Of a stretch of 40,106 nt of DNA, positions 1 to 10,861 are shown piece after piece (within the stretch, counting starts at the first letter, position 1; every line of letters starts with the position of its first letter). The stretch is from Saprospiraceae bacterium (lineage in GTDB: Bacteria > Bacteroidota > Bacteroidia > Chitinophagales > Saprospiraceae): contig JANQZX010000028.1 of assembly GCA_030728245.1 (NCBI GenBank), forward strand, positions 1 through 40,106. Reading direction: 5' to 3'. Both the position numbers and the translations under genes were made by a program. Below the pieces are notes generated by a model that worked only from the letters and a program-made list of their open reading frames with translations, was not told the DNA's origin and did no database searches.

Positions 1-1
1 G

Positions 2-421
2 GGGCTAAATCAATTATTAGCAGATTATATGATGTTTTACCAAAACACCCGTGGTTTACATTGGAATATCAAAGGAGATAAGTTTTTTGAATTACACTTG
101 AAATTTGAGGAGTTGTATACGAACCTCCTTCTTAAAGTGGATGAAATTGCAGAACGGATTTTAACATTGGGCGGTACCCCATTACACACCTTTGATGATT
201 ATCAAAAAACTACCCAGATTAAAAGTATAAAGAATATTTCCGATGGTAACACAGGCATTACAAATGTTTTAGACTCCTTCAAAACTATAATCATTAAACA
301 AAGAGATTTACTGAATCTTGCTGCTGAAACATACGATGAGGGAACCAATGCTTTAATGAGTGATTATATCAGGGAACAAGAAAAATTAGTTTGGATGTAT
401 TCCTCTTTTTTAAATCGATAG
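2..421 (+). CDS. dps: Dps-family ferritin-like DNA-protection protein (5' end missing)
   Basis: This is the C-terminal part of a Dps protein, which forms a dodecamer that stores iron, consumes peroxide and protects DNA. The frame stays open to the left edge, so the ATG at 29 is internal. Reading from base 2 adds the residues LNQLLADY before MMFYQN, which fits the Dps first helix. The hallmark motif follows: RGLHWNIKG supplies the ferroxidase-site His, and FFELHLKFEELY with the later KVDEIAERI supplies the Asp/Glu ligands. A long final helix ends near YSSFLNR. About 139 codons are visible against a family length of roughly 150-170, so only 15-30 residues lie outside the window. The next gene starts 28 bases downstream on the same strand, so they may be co-transcribed. 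Family assignment is firm; the start cannot be seen. Confidence 0.9.
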   Translation, partial: GLNQLLADYMMFYQNTRGLHWNIKGDKFFELHLKFEELYTNLLLKVDEIAERILTLGGTPLHTFDDYQKTTQIKSIKNISDGNTGITNVLDSFKTIIIKQRDLLNLAAETYDEGTNALMSDYIREQEKLVWMYSSFLNR

Positions 422-448
422 TTTTAATACCTTCAATAAATATTATAA

Positions 449-1228
449 ATGCTAGAAAAATTACAATTAAAAATAACCAGAATTGGTTTAATTGGATTTG
501 GAAAAACAGGTAAAGCTGTTGCAAATGTAATTTTACAATGCAAAGAATTTAGGTTGGAATGGGTTTTAAGACAGCGGAATTTACTTGAAAAAAGAAGTAT
601 TCCAGAATTTTTAGGTATTGAATCCGATCATCCAGGTCTAATTTATTCTACCAGCAATACAGAATTAGAAACACTAATAAATAAACATCCGGTGGACATA
701 ATCATTGATTTTTCATCGGAAAATGGCATTTATACGTATTTTGATATTGCCCGGGACCGAGGAATTAAAATCATATCGGCTGTTTCTCATTATGAGGAAA
801 AGGAACGGAAAATGTTAAGCATACTCGCTAAAAGCAATGTTGTTTTCTGGAGCCCCAATATTACGCTTGGGGTAAACTACCTATTGTTTGCAGCTAAATT
901 TTTGAAAAAAATAGCTCCTTGGGTAGATATTCAAATCAGTGAAGAGCATTTTAAAGAAAAAAAGGGAATTTCAGGCACAGCAATTAAAATAGCAGAAGCA
1001 TTAGATTTGGAAAAATCTGATATCAATTCCGTACGTGCAGGAGGAATTGTAGGAAAACACGAAATAATATTTGGCTTTCCCTACCAAACAGTTCGACTGA
1101 TTCATGAATCTATTTCCAGAGAGGCTTTTGGCAATGGCGTATTGTTCGTTGCAGAAAACCTTATTAATAAACCAATTGGTTTATATAATTTTGAAGATTT
1201 ACTAATTCCATATTTCGCCTCAAAATAA
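449..1228 (+). CDS. DapB-like dihydrodipicolinate reductase family protein, divergent active site
   Basis: The 259-residue protein has the layout of DapB, the NAD(P)H-dependent 4-hydroxy-tetrahydrodipicolinate reductase of lysine and diaminopimelate synthesis. An N-terminal Rossmann fold carries GFGKTG (residues 16-21) and IIIDFSS (84-90). The C-terminal domain carries SPNITLGVNYL, RAGGIVGKHEIIFG and HESISREAFGNG, all at the expected places. The catalytic block is degenerate. The usual E-x-H-H-x-x-K-x-D-x-P-S-G-T-A reads EEHFKEKKGISGTA (165-178): the second His is Phe, the Asp and Pro are gone, and one residue is missing. The first His (167) and the SGTA loop remain. It sits between dps and an antiporter with short gaps, not in a lysine operon. 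It may be a genuine but divergent DapB or a paralogue acting on another substrate. Confidence 0.7.
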   Translation: MLEKLQLKITRIGLIGFGKTGKAVANVILQCKEFRLEWVLRQRNLLEKRSIPEFLGIESDHPGLIYSTSNTELETLINKHPVDIIIDFSSENGIYTYFDIARDRGIKIISAVSHYEEKERKMLSILAKSNVVFWSPNITLGVNYLLFAAKFLKKIAPWVDIQISEEHFKEKKGISGTAIKIAEALDLEKSDINSVRAGGIVGKHEIIFGFPYQTVRLIHESISREAFGNGVLFVAENLINKPIGLYNFEDLLIPYFASK

Positions 1229-1234
1229 AAATAA

Positions 1235-2410
1235 ATGAGTACTTCTATCATTATCACCCTTTGCTCATTATTATTACTTGCCTATTTATTTGATGTTAGC
1301 GCACCAAAAACTAAAATTCCCACAGTAATATTACTTTTACTCCTTGGCTGGGGAGTAAAGAATACCTCGATTATTTTAAATATTGACATACCCAATTTAG
1401 AACCTATCCTTCCAATATTAGGCACTATTGGTTTGATTTTAATAGTCTTGGAAGGTGCATTAGAATTAGAATTGGAACCCAGCAAATTTGAGATGATAAA
1501 AAAATCTACCCTTTTAGCCCTTATTCAAATGCTGGTAATCAGTTTCGGTTTGGCGCTATCCTTTCAATATTTTGGCGGTTCAACCTTTAAATCGGGCTTG
1601 ATTAATGCTATTCCATTAGCTATTGTTAGCAGTGCCATCGCCATACCCAGTGCTAAAAACCTACTGCGAAATGAAAAGGAATTCATAACTTATGAAAGTA
1701 GTTTATCGGATATATTTGGAGTCATATTTTTCAATTTCATCCTAGCGAATGATCATTTAAATGCGTCCTCCTTCGGCATGTTTTTGCTGCAACTTTTATT
1801 AATGATCATAGTTTCCATGGCCTCAACCATTATTCTTTCTTATCTACTAAAGAGAATCAATCATTCTATCAAATTTATTCCCATCATACTGCTTGTGATT
1901 TTAATATATTCTATTTCAAAAGTTTATCACATGCCTTCCTTAATTTTCATACTTATTTTTGGGTTATTCATTGGAAATATTGATGAATTAAAGAAAATAA
2001 GTTGGATAAACAGGATGAAACCTGAGAACCTAAATCAAGAGGTACATAAATTCAAGGAAATAACTACTGAAATAACCTTTATGATAAGGGCTTTGTTTTT
2101 CTTGCTTTTTGGCTATCTTATAAATATCTCGGAATTGTTGAATATGGATACTGCATTATGGGCCTTCCTTTTGACAGGAAGTATTTTTATCCTTAGATAC
2201 CTGGTAATTTACTTATTTCAATTAAAACAAAACCCTATTTTGTTTATTGCACCAAGAGGGCTTATCACCATTCTTTTGTTTCTCAGCATTCCTTCTTCCC
2301 AACAGTTTTATATGGCCAATAAATCTCTTATATTACAAGTCATTATTTTATCTGCCTTTGTTATGATGTTCGGACTTATAAATTATAAAAAGGTTCCTGA
2401 GAAGGTATAG
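1235..2410 (+). CDS. Cation:proton antiporter (CPA family, NhaP-like) membrane protein
   Basis: A 391-residue, almost wholly hydrophobic protein with about ten to twelve membrane helices and no signal peptide. It resembles monovalent cation/proton antiporters, which exchange Na+ or K+ for H+ across the inner membrane. Family hallmarks are the N-terminal PTVILLLLLGWGVK helix, the mid-protein block SSAIAIPSAKNLL followed by YESSLSDIFGVIFF, and APRGLITILLF near the C-terminus. The SLSD Asp occupies the place of the transport-site Asp. The usual Thr-Asp of the preceding unwound helix is replaced by neutral residues (AIPSA). It lies six bases after the DapB-like gene, so the two are probably co-transcribed. 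Length is typical of short forms without a cytoplasmic regulatory domain. Ion specificity cannot be told from sequence. Confidence 0.75.
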   Translation: MSTSIIITLCSLLLLAYLFDVSAPKTKIPTVILLLLLGWGVKNTSIILNIDIPNLEPILPILGTIGLILIVLEGALELELEPSKFEMIKKSTLLALIQMLVISFGLALSFQYFGGSTFKSGLINAIPLAIVSSAIAIPSAKNLLRNEKEFITYESSLSDIFGVIFFNFILANDHLNASSFGMFLLQLLLMIIVSMASTIILSYLLKRINHSIKFIPIILLVILIYSISKVYHMPSLIFILIFGLFIGNIDELKKISWINRMKPENLNQEVHKFKEITTEITFMIRALFFLLFGYLINISELLNMDTALWAFLLTGSIFILRYLVIYLFQLKQNPILFIAPRGLITILLFLSIPSSQQFYMANKSLILQVIILSAFVMMFGLINYKKVPEKV

Positions 2411-2465
2411 CTAAAATACTGACTTAACTTTATTATATTCACTAACACCAAATGCTGAATAACAA

Positions 2466-3749
2466 ATGAAAACACTTAAATCAACCCTATTCATTTTATT
2501 TGCTACAATTTCATGGGCCAATGCTCAAGGTGAATATACTCTTCATGTGGAAGGTTTCGATTGGGGTCCGGCAGTAAATAAAGTAACGCTTCCTTTTGAA
2601 AAGCCAGTTACGACCGCTCAAGCTGCGGAATTTACCGTTTTTGCTCATAGAAAAAACATACAGGGAGAAATTCCACAAGATCAATCTTATGGTAAAAGAG
2701 AGGTAACCTTCGCCTATATTTCAGATGAAAAGGGAAACCGACTGGCTTCGGGTAATCATATTACCCTCGTTCTGTCTGTTGGTCCAATGCTTCCCGTTGG
2801 CTCTCCCATCCAATATATAAGAATAAATAATCAAGGCCGAAATCTTTGGATTGACTACCAATTGACTATTTTTCATAACAAATCAAATCTGATTTGGCAA
2901 AAAGAAGCCAAAAGAATAATGCCACAGTTAGATTTATTTAATCTAAAAGGACAATTTAAATACAACGAACAGCTAACCATGTCTTATGCCAGCTACGAAC
3001 CTAGGAATAAAACAGAAAAATCTCCTTTAATTATTTGGTTACATGGTGGCGGAGAAGGTGGATTTGACCCTACTATTCCTCTTATTGGAAACAAAGCAGT
3101 CAATTATGCCTCTACCGAGATTCAATCCATTTTTGAGGGTGCTTATGTTTTATCTCCTCAATGTCCAGGAGCATGGATGCATAACAGTAAAATGGAAATG
3201 ACTGGGGGCAGGGAAAATGACATTTATAATGAAGGATTAATGGCTTTGATAAAAAACTATGTTCAAACAAATCCTGGTATTGATCCCAATAGAATATATG
3301 TTGGGGGTTGTTCTAATGGTGGTTACATGGCACTTAAACTTATACTGAACCAACCCGATTATTTTGCTGCAGGCTACATCAGCGCCCTTGCCTACCAATC
3401 ACAATATATTACAGACCAAGCTATTCAATCCATAAAAAACGTACCTATCTGGTTTGTTCATTCTAAAGATGATTCAGTAACCGTTGCCGAAAAAACCGTC
3501 GTTCCCGTTTATACCCGATTAAAAGCAGCTGGTGCAAAAAATGTTTATTTCACCTTTTATGACCATGTCAATGATATCACTTCCTTTTATGGTGGGGAAG
3601 GATTTCGTTATAATGGACACTGGTCATGGATATATTTGCATGAAAATAAATGTAGGACAGATTATGACGGTTCACTTGTGAAAGTAGGTGGAAGACCTGT
3701 AAACATCATGGAGTGGCTAGCCTTACAGAAACTTGCCCCCCGGAAATAA
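2466..3749 (+). CDS. Secreted alpha/beta-hydrolase esterase/peptidase (prolyl-oligopeptidase-like)
   Basis: A 427-residue exported hydrolase. Residues 1-20 form a signal peptide ending in WANAQG. Residues about 22-150 form a beta-rich N-terminal domain like the Ig-like domain of bacterial esterases. The catalytic domain follows with LWLHGGGEGG-type oxyanion loop residues (IIWLHGGGEGG), nucleophile Ser283 in GCSNGG (a GxSxG elbow), an acid residue in HSKDDS, and a likely catalytic His in YNGHWSW near the C-terminus. This arrangement fits the predicted peptidase/feruloyl-esterase-like group (COG4099 type) that cleaves esters or short peptides in the periplasm or outside the cell. The gene follows the antiporter by 55 bases, and a TAACTTTA box (seven of eight matches to TAnnTTTG) at 2425-2432 could give its own promoter. 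The exact substrate is unknown. Confidence 0.75.
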   Translation: MKTLKSTLFILFATISWANAQGEYTLHVEGFDWGPAVNKVTLPFEKPVTTAQAAEFTVFAHRKNIQGEIPQDQSYGKREVTFAYISDEKGNRLASGNHITLVLSVGPMLPVGSPIQYIRINNQGRNLWIDYQLTIFHNKSNLIWQKEAKRIMPQLDLFNLKGQFKYNEQLTMSYASYEPRNKTEKSPLIIWLHGGGEGGFDPTIPLIGNKAVNYASTEIQSIFEGAYVLSPQCPGAWMHNSKMEMTGGRENDIYNEGLMALIKNYVQTNPGIDPNRIYVGGCSNGGYMALKLILNQPDYFAAGYISALAYQSQYITDQAIQSIKNVPIWFVHSKDDSVTVAEKTVVPVYTRLKAAGAKNVYFTFYDHVNDITSFYGGEGFRYNGHWSWIYLHENKCRTDYDGSLVKVGGRPVNIMEWLALQKLAPRK

Positions 3750-3780
3750 AGCTTTAAGAGAGCGCCAAAAAAATGTAGGA

Positions 3781-3821
3781 TTTACAAATGGGATGGCCTG
3801 AAAAGCCATCCCATTTGTAAA
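3781..3821. terminator. Perfect 17-bp hairpin between convergent genes
   Basis: Left arm 3781-3797 and right arm 3805-3821 are exact inverted copies around a 7-base loop (CTGAAAA). The hairpin lies between the stop of the plus-strand esterase (3749) and the stop of the minus-strand mutase (3826), where a bidirectional terminator is expected. On the minus strand a run of seven U follows about seven bases after the stem (3768-3774); on the plus strand no U tract follows. Confidence 0.7.
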
Positions 3822-3825
3822 AAAT

Positions 3826-5223
3826 CTATAAAATAGCAGCTTTTACTTCATCTAATATAGTTCTAACCATTTCCTCATTTTCTGCCTGGGCATACACACG
3901 AAGGACTGGTTCTGTACCGGAAGGTCTAATCATCACCCAGCGATCATCGCCGAGTAAAAACTTAGTACCATCCATTTGTACTGTTTCTTGAATATTGAAT
4001 GAACCAAATTGAGTATAAGTTTGGTTATCGCAATGTTTAATTACGGATTGCTTTTGGCTTTCTGTAATGTGCAAATCATCTCTATCGCACCAAAAAGAAC
4101 CCACTAAGTCGTACACCTCCTGAATTAATTCCTTTAATGATTTGCCGGTTGTGGACATAAATTCCAGGATCATCAATCCGATCCAGATACCATCTCTTTC
4201 CGGAATGTGCCCTTTAACAGCTAAACCGCCTGATTCCTCGCCACCCACCAACACATCTTTTTGGGTCATAATGTCGGCAATATATTTAAATCCAATAGCC
4301 GTAACCTCGATAGGTAAATTGAGTAACGCCGCTAATTTTTTCATTTTATCAGTCACGGAGAAGGTAATAATAATATGTCCCTTTTGACCTTTATATTTGC
4401 CTAAATAAAGAAGCAAAAGGAGTAAAATATGATGAGAATCAACAAACTTACCTGTTTCATCATATAGGCCAATTCTATCTGCATCTCCATCTGTTGCGAT
4501 ACCCAATTGAATATCAGGGTTATTAGCAATCAGGGCTGAAAGTTCTTGTAAATTTTTATGAATTGGTTCTGGCGCCTGTCCCTTAAAAGACGGATTAAAA
4601 TCACAATGGAGGCAATGAGCGTCGGGAAGAATACGAGGCATAGCACGTTGTCCAGCACCGTACATAGCATCATAAGCTACGCCAACTTTTGCCTTTTTGA
4701 TCCCTTCCAAATCAAATGATTTCTCCACATGATCGAGGTACATTTGCTCAAGATCAAGATATTCAAATAAACCTGCCTGTTGCAAAGATTCGATAGACGG
4801 AAAGACAGATAAGGAACATTTTTCGGGAACGAGCGCTTCGACCTCACTTACCTGAGCCGGAGAAAGAGGGCCACCAAAGTGCGATTTCAACTTATACCCA
4901 TTATAATCAGGCGGGTTATGACTGGCGGTAATAACCACACCCAGCTGTGAATTTGTTTTAGCCACTCCTAAGGAAACCATTGGCGTCGATGCAAAATCGG
5001 GTGACATGAGTACCTTTATACCATAAGCACCTAATACGGAGGCTGTTGTATTTGCAAAAAGTAGGCCTCCAAATCGACAATCGTATCCAATCACAACTTG
5101 TTTTCCCCCTGTATTTTTCAACCAAATAGCCGTAGCTTCAGCGACACGGCGAACATTTTCAACCGTATAATCAGAAGCAATAATTGCTCTCCAGCCATCG
5201 GTACCAAATTTAATTGAATTCAT
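3826..5223 (-). CDS. Phosphoglucomutase/phosphomannomutase family protein
   Basis: A 465-residue alpha-D-phosphohexomutase that interconverts hexose 1- and 6-phosphates in the cytoplasm, feeding glycogen, cell-wall or polysaccharide precursors. All four family signatures are present: the phosphoserine loop TASHNPP with Ser101, the Mg-binding loop DGDADR (245-250), the sugar-specificity loop GEESGG followed by KGHIPERDGI, and the phosphate-binding loop RPSGTEP near the C-terminus. The N-terminus (IKFGTDGWRAI) is intact and the length is normal. The GEESGG loop suits glucose and mannose phosphates, so the preferred substrate is not settled. It stands alone on the minus strand. It is divergent from pcm, with 115 bases between them, and convergent with the esterase gene. 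Confidence 0.9.
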   Translation of the reverse strand: MNSIKFGTDGWRAIIASDYTVENVRRVAEATAIWLKNTGGKQVVIGYDCRFGGLLFANTTASVLGAYGIKVLMSPDFASTPMVSLGVAKTNSQLGVVITASHNPPDYNGYKLKSHFGGPLSPAQVSEVEALVPEKCSLSVFPSIESLQQAGLFEYLDLEQMYLDHVEKSFDLEGIKKAKVGVAYDAMYGAGQRAMPRILPDAHCLHCDFNPSFKGQAPEPIHKNLQELSALIANNPDIQLGIATDGDADRIGLYDETGKFVDSHHILLLLLLYLGKYKGQKGHIIITFSVTDKMKKLAALLNLPIEVTAIGFKYIADIMTQKDVLVGGEESGGLAVKGHIPERDGIWIGLMILEFMSTTGKSLKELIQEVYDLVGSFWCDRDDLHITESQKQSVIKHCDNQTYTQFGSFNIQETVQMDGTKFLLGDDRWVMIRPSGTEPVLRVYAQAENEEMVRTILDEVKAAIL

Positions 5224-5338
5224 ATTGACAATTTTAAGTAAAAATAAGTCTATTATTGGATACTTTTACCATTTTAAAAGAAATAAGAAATCAAATGTTT
5301 TCTAAATTTCACCTTAACAAATAAATAGAAAAATCAAG

Positions 5339-5988
5339 ATGTTACAGACGGATACCTATCGGCATAAAGGCATGCGCCGCTTGTTAGTGGAGGAACTCCG
5401 GTCCAGAGGTTTATTTTCAGAGGAAGTTCTGGATACATTTCAGCGAGTTCCAAGACATTTCTTTTTAGATAAGGCATTTGAAGAATGGGCTTACCAGGAC
5501 AAACCGTTTCCGATTGGTCATGAACAAACTATTTCTCAACCTTACACGGTTGCTTTAATGACACAACATTTAGCTGTGAAGAAAAGGGAAAAAGTATTGG
5601 AAATTGGCACAGGGTCTGGTTTTCAGGCTGCCATATTGGCTTCTTTAGGTGGCAGAATTTATACTATTGAGCGAGTTCGTGCCTTGTATCTTTCTTCTAA
5701 ATCATTATTAAGAGAAATGAAATTTTCAAATATCCAATCTTTTTACAAGGATGGCTATTTGGGATTACCAGAATTTGCCCCTTTCGATAAAATTATCGTG
5801 ACGGCTGGTGCGCCGGAAGTTCCACCTTTACTACCAAAACAATTAAGTATTGGCGGCATCATGTTAGTACCTACGGGTGTAGAAGTTCAAAGATTATTAA
5901 AAATAGTGCGAACGGGAGAAAACAGTTGGGAAACCGAGGATCTTGGTGAGGCTAAGTTCGTCCCATTCCTTGCAGGAACGAGACCTGG

Positions 5989-5992
<4 letters not shown>
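5339..5992 (+). CDS. pcm: Protein-L-isoaspartate O-methyltransferase
   Basis: This 217-residue enzyme methylates L-isoaspartyl residues with S-adenosylmethionine and so starts the repair of aged proteins in the cytoplasm. The fold is a class I methyltransferase: the N-terminal helical region includes FQRVPRHFFLD, then GHEQTISQPYTVALM, a family-specific substrate-binding segment. The SAM loop LEIGTGSGFQAAIL follows, then IYTIERV with the acidic ribose-binding residue, and FDKIIVTAGAPEVPPLL. Length matches the family (about 205-225). The ATG at 5339 follows a 115-base divergent region shared with the mutase gene. Its stop overlaps that of the convergent tadA by two bases within TTAA, so there is no space for a separate terminator there. 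Confidence 0.93.
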
Positions 5993-7996
<2,004 letters not shown>

Positions 7997-8032
7997 ATAA
8001 CAAGTATTACACCCATAACCTTAATTTTTTCT

Positions 8033-9295
8033 ATGCTTCGAATCATTGGCATTCTTCTTTTCGCCTCTTTTTTTTCATTAAAAGGCCAAAATGTAGATTT
8101 TGAATATATTGACAAGGTATATGTTCCTACTATCAAATCCGTCACTTTCCATCCTCAGGGCATGGGTATCGCGGCCCCCGTTTCTGATGTTGAAGGTAAT
8201 ATTCCTCTTTTACTAACCTTTGACGAACTCACCAATGATGTAAAACGATTTTCCTACAAACTAATCCATTGTGACTTTGATTGGCGTCCTTCAGAATTAA
8301 TGGAAATGGAATATATTAACGGTTATCCTGAAGACAATATTCAGCAATACTCCTTTTCTTCAAAAACTACTTTACCTTACGTTCACTATGAATTAACGTT
8401 GCCTAACAGAAGTACACGATGGACAAAATCGGGTAATTATTTACTAATTATTTACGAAGATGAAACAGAAAAATTTCCTGTAATCACCAAAAGATTCGTT
8501 GTAGTAAATAATTTAATCCAAATAGAACCCAGGTTAGTTATTCCAGCAAATGCCTCTCTTTACAGAACGCATCAGGAGTTAGATTTTGTGGTAAATCATC
8601 CTAAATTATTGATTCGTCAACCCGCCCAGGAGATAAAGGCATCAGTTGTACAAAACGGACAATGGAAAAATGCTATTACGGGTATTTCACCATTCAGTTT
8701 CAGAAATCAGCAAATTATTTTTGATTATCAGGGAAAAATAGTTTTTCCTGGTGGTAAAGAGTTCAGGCCGCTCGATTTACGTACTTTGTGGCAAAGAACA
8801 GGCCAAATGGCAGATTTAATTAGAACAAGATCTTCCACTGAAGTAATACTTTTTAAAGATAAATTAAGAGGAGAAGAACCCTATTTCCAAAACAGGGATA
8901 TTAATGGACGTTTTTTTATTGAAACGCAGGATCAGAATAATCAGCTCGCTGCTGATTATGCACAGGTGGTTTTCAATCTATACACTGTTGAACCAATCTA
9001 CGATAAAGATGTTTTTTTATTAGGTTCCTTCAATGACTGGTCTCCCTCACCCGAATATAGAATGATTTTCAGCCCAGAAGAAAAAGGGTACATCCTGAAA
9101 AAACCAATAAAACAAGGTTTTTATGATTACGCTTTTGCCACACGGGCTAAAAAAGAGGAAAAATTAGATTTTATGGAAACGGAAGGTAGTTGGTACGAAA
9201 CTGAAAATGAGTATCAGATATTCATTTATTATAGACCCTTTGGAGCAAGGTACGATGAAGTTATCGGCTATCAGGTCTTTAATTCAAGGCGGTAG
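8033..9295 (+). CDS. Type IX secretion system plug protein (DUF5103 family)
   Basis: The 420-residue secreted protein matches the DUF5103 family, now called the type IX secretion plug. In Flavobacterium the plug seals the periplasmic side of the SprA outer-membrane translocon. A signal peptide (residues 1-18, ending SLKGQ) precedes the typical opening YVPTIKSVTFHPQG. The central blocks LTFDELTNDV, YKLIHCDFDW, YELTLPN and SGNYLLIIYEDE followed by RFVVV fit family consensus. The C-terminal half contains LLGSFNDW, a beta-sandwich-like motif. The length is typical. It follows guaB by 36 bases and precedes an efflux gene with its own promoter-like box, so it is probably a separate unit. It implies that the organism secretes proteins with C-terminal T9SS signals. 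Confidence 0.88.
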   Translation: MLRIIGILLFASFFSLKGQNVDFEYIDKVYVPTIKSVTFHPQGMGIAAPVSDVEGNIPLLLTFDELTNDVKRFSYKLIHCDFDWRPSELMEMEYINGYPEDNIQQYSFSSKTTLPYVHYELTLPNRSTRWTKSGNYLLIIYEDETEKFPVITKRFVVVNNLIQIEPRLVIPANASLYRTHQELDFVVNHPKLLIRQPAQEIKASVVQNGQWKNAITGISPFSFRNQQIIFDYQGKIVFPGGKEFRPLDLRTLWQRTGQMADLIRTRSSTEVILFKDKLRGEEPYFQNRDINGRFFIETQDQNNQLAADYAQVVFNLYTVEPIYDKDVFLLGSFNDWSPSPEYRMIFSPEEKGYILKKPIKQGFYDYAFATRAKKEEKLDFMETEGSWYETENEYQIFIYYRPFGARYDEVIGYQVFNSRR

Positions 9296-9372
9296 GCTAT
9301 CTATTTTACTCAGTTTATCCATAAAATAATCCTTTTCATATAATATTTAAAGCTACCTACCGATGGTTTATC

Positions 9373-9380
9373 TAAGTTTG
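9373..9380 (+). promoter_or_regulatory. TAnnTTTG-type -7 box, efflux genes
   Basis: TAAGTTTG exactly matches TAnnTTTG and lies 25 bases before the ATG of the TolC-like gene, within a 110-base non-coding gap. A convincing -33 element was not found. Confidence 0.5.
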
Positions 9381-9405
9381 CAGCTAAATATAAATTACAC
9401 ACGAA

Positions 9406-10833
9406 ATGTTGTTTCTACGTTTTTCATTTATTCTTTTGCTTTTTGGCAGCCTTACTATGGTAAAGGCGCAAAATCGGTGGTCCTTACAAAAATGTGTGAC
9501 CTACGCTACTGAAAATAGTTTAGCTATTAAGCAGTCCATAGCCCAGATTCGAAATGCCGAATTGACGCTCAAACAAAATCAATTATCAAGATTGCCCAAT
9601 TTAAATGCTGGAGTAAGCGGTGGTTATCAATTTGGTAGAACCATTGACCCTACCACAAACAGCTTTGCTTTGGAAGGTATTGGTTTTAACAGTTACTCCT
9701 TAAACACGGGTATTCAGGTATTTGGTGGTGGTATTATCAAACATAATATACTGCGAAGCAAGTATGAGCTGGAAGCAGGTAAATTAGAAGCTGAAACCAC
9801 AGAAAATAACCTGGGGCTACAGGTTGCTGCTGCTTATCTGAATGTGCTTTTAGCCGATGAACAATTGGTCATAGCCAAAACGAGATTATTTCAATCTCAA
9901 AATCAACTTAATCAAATCAATCGTTTTATCGAGGTGGGTGCGAGACCAATCAATGAGAGATATGATTTTGAAGCTGCTTTAGCCTTAGATCAGCAAGCGC
10001 TCATAGAAGCAGAAAATTTTCTTATCCGATCTAATTTAATATTGAGGCAATTTTTACTTATTCCCGATGGAACACCATTTGACATTGAAAAACCTGAAAT
10101 TAAAATTCCCGAAGACGTTGACGTTGACGGTATTTCAGCCAATGAATTATTTGTTGGAGCTGTAGATATTTTACCCCAGGTTAAAGCGGCAGAAAAACGT
10201 TTACAAGCTGCAAATATTGGTATCTTACAGGCCAAAGCCAATTTATTACCTACCCTTTCCCTTTTTGCCAGTCTTCGTTCCAATTTTTCTAACCAGGCAA
10301 GAACAATTACAGGATTTGATGTTACTAAAGTTAAACAAAATGTGTTCATCAATAATTTACCTGTTGCGTTGGAGATAGAACAAAATGTCCCCACTTTTGC
10401 CAAAAAAGAATACTTCGATCAAGTCAGGGAAAATTTTGGTCAAAGTCTTGGACTTCAACTTAATATTCCCATTTATAACAACCGTCAGGTAAAGATAAAT
10501 ATTGAACGGGCGAAACTGGGGGTTATTTCTAATGAAGTTGCCAAAGAGCAGGCCCGCCAACAGTTACGCACTGAAATAGAGCAGACCCTCACAGCGGTAA
10601 GAGCATCCCAGAGAACCTTGGAAGCAGCTAATTTGTCATTAAAGGCGGCTACGGCTGCATTTGAAAATGCACAAAAAAGATATGAACTTGGCGCCATCAA
10701 TTCTTTAGAATTAAATACAGCAAGAACCAATATGGAAAGAGCCAAATCAGATAGAATCCGTTCCAGATTTCAACATTTATTTAACCTAAAACAAGTAGAT
10801 TTTTATCAAGGAAGACCTATCACCCTTGATTAA
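9406..10833 (+). CDS. TolC-family outer-membrane efflux protein
   Basis: A 475-residue outer-membrane factor that forms the trimeric exit duct of tripartite efflux or type I secretion systems. The signal peptide ends near VKAQN (about residue 22). Two structural repeats follow, each with a long alpha-helical hairpin rich in Ala, Gln and Glu. Family landmarks are WSLQKCVTYATENS at the start, LNAGVSGGYQFG, SLGLQLNIPIYNNRQVKINIERAK in the second repeat, and the final helix YELGAINSLELNTARTNMERAKSD. The adaptor gene follows 28 bases later, so the two form an operon. No inner-membrane pump gene lies in this operon, so it must work with one encoded elsewhere. Substrates cannot be inferred. Confidence 0.9.
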   Translation: MLFLRFSFILLLFGSLTMVKAQNRWSLQKCVTYATENSLAIKQSIAQIRNAELTLKQNQLSRLPNLNAGVSGGYQFGRTIDPTTNSFALEGIGFNSYSLNTGIQVFGGGIIKHNILRSKYELEAGKLEAETTENNLGLQVAAAYLNVLLADEQLVIAKTRLFQSQNQLNQINRFIEVGARPINERYDFEAALALDQQALIEAENFLIRSNLILRQFLLIPDGTPFDIEKPEIKIPEDVDVDGISANELFVGAVDILPQVKAAEKRLQAANIGILQAKANLLPTLSLFASLRSNFSNQARTITGFDVTKVKQNVFINNLPVALEIEQNVPTFAKKEYFDQVRENFGQSLGLQLNIPIYNNRQVKINIERAKLGVISNEVAKEQARQQLRTEIEQTLTAVRASQRTLEAANLSLKAATAAFENAQKRYELGAINSLELNTARTNMERAKSDRIRSRFQHLFNLKQVDFYQGRPITLD

Positions 10834-10861
10834 TTAACTGCAAAAGAAAAACTTACCCATC

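Noticed and set aside
9990-10403. A 137-codon open frame on the minus strand
   Set aside because: It lies wholly antisense to the TolC-like gene, has low-complexity Ser/Leu composition and shows no family motif.
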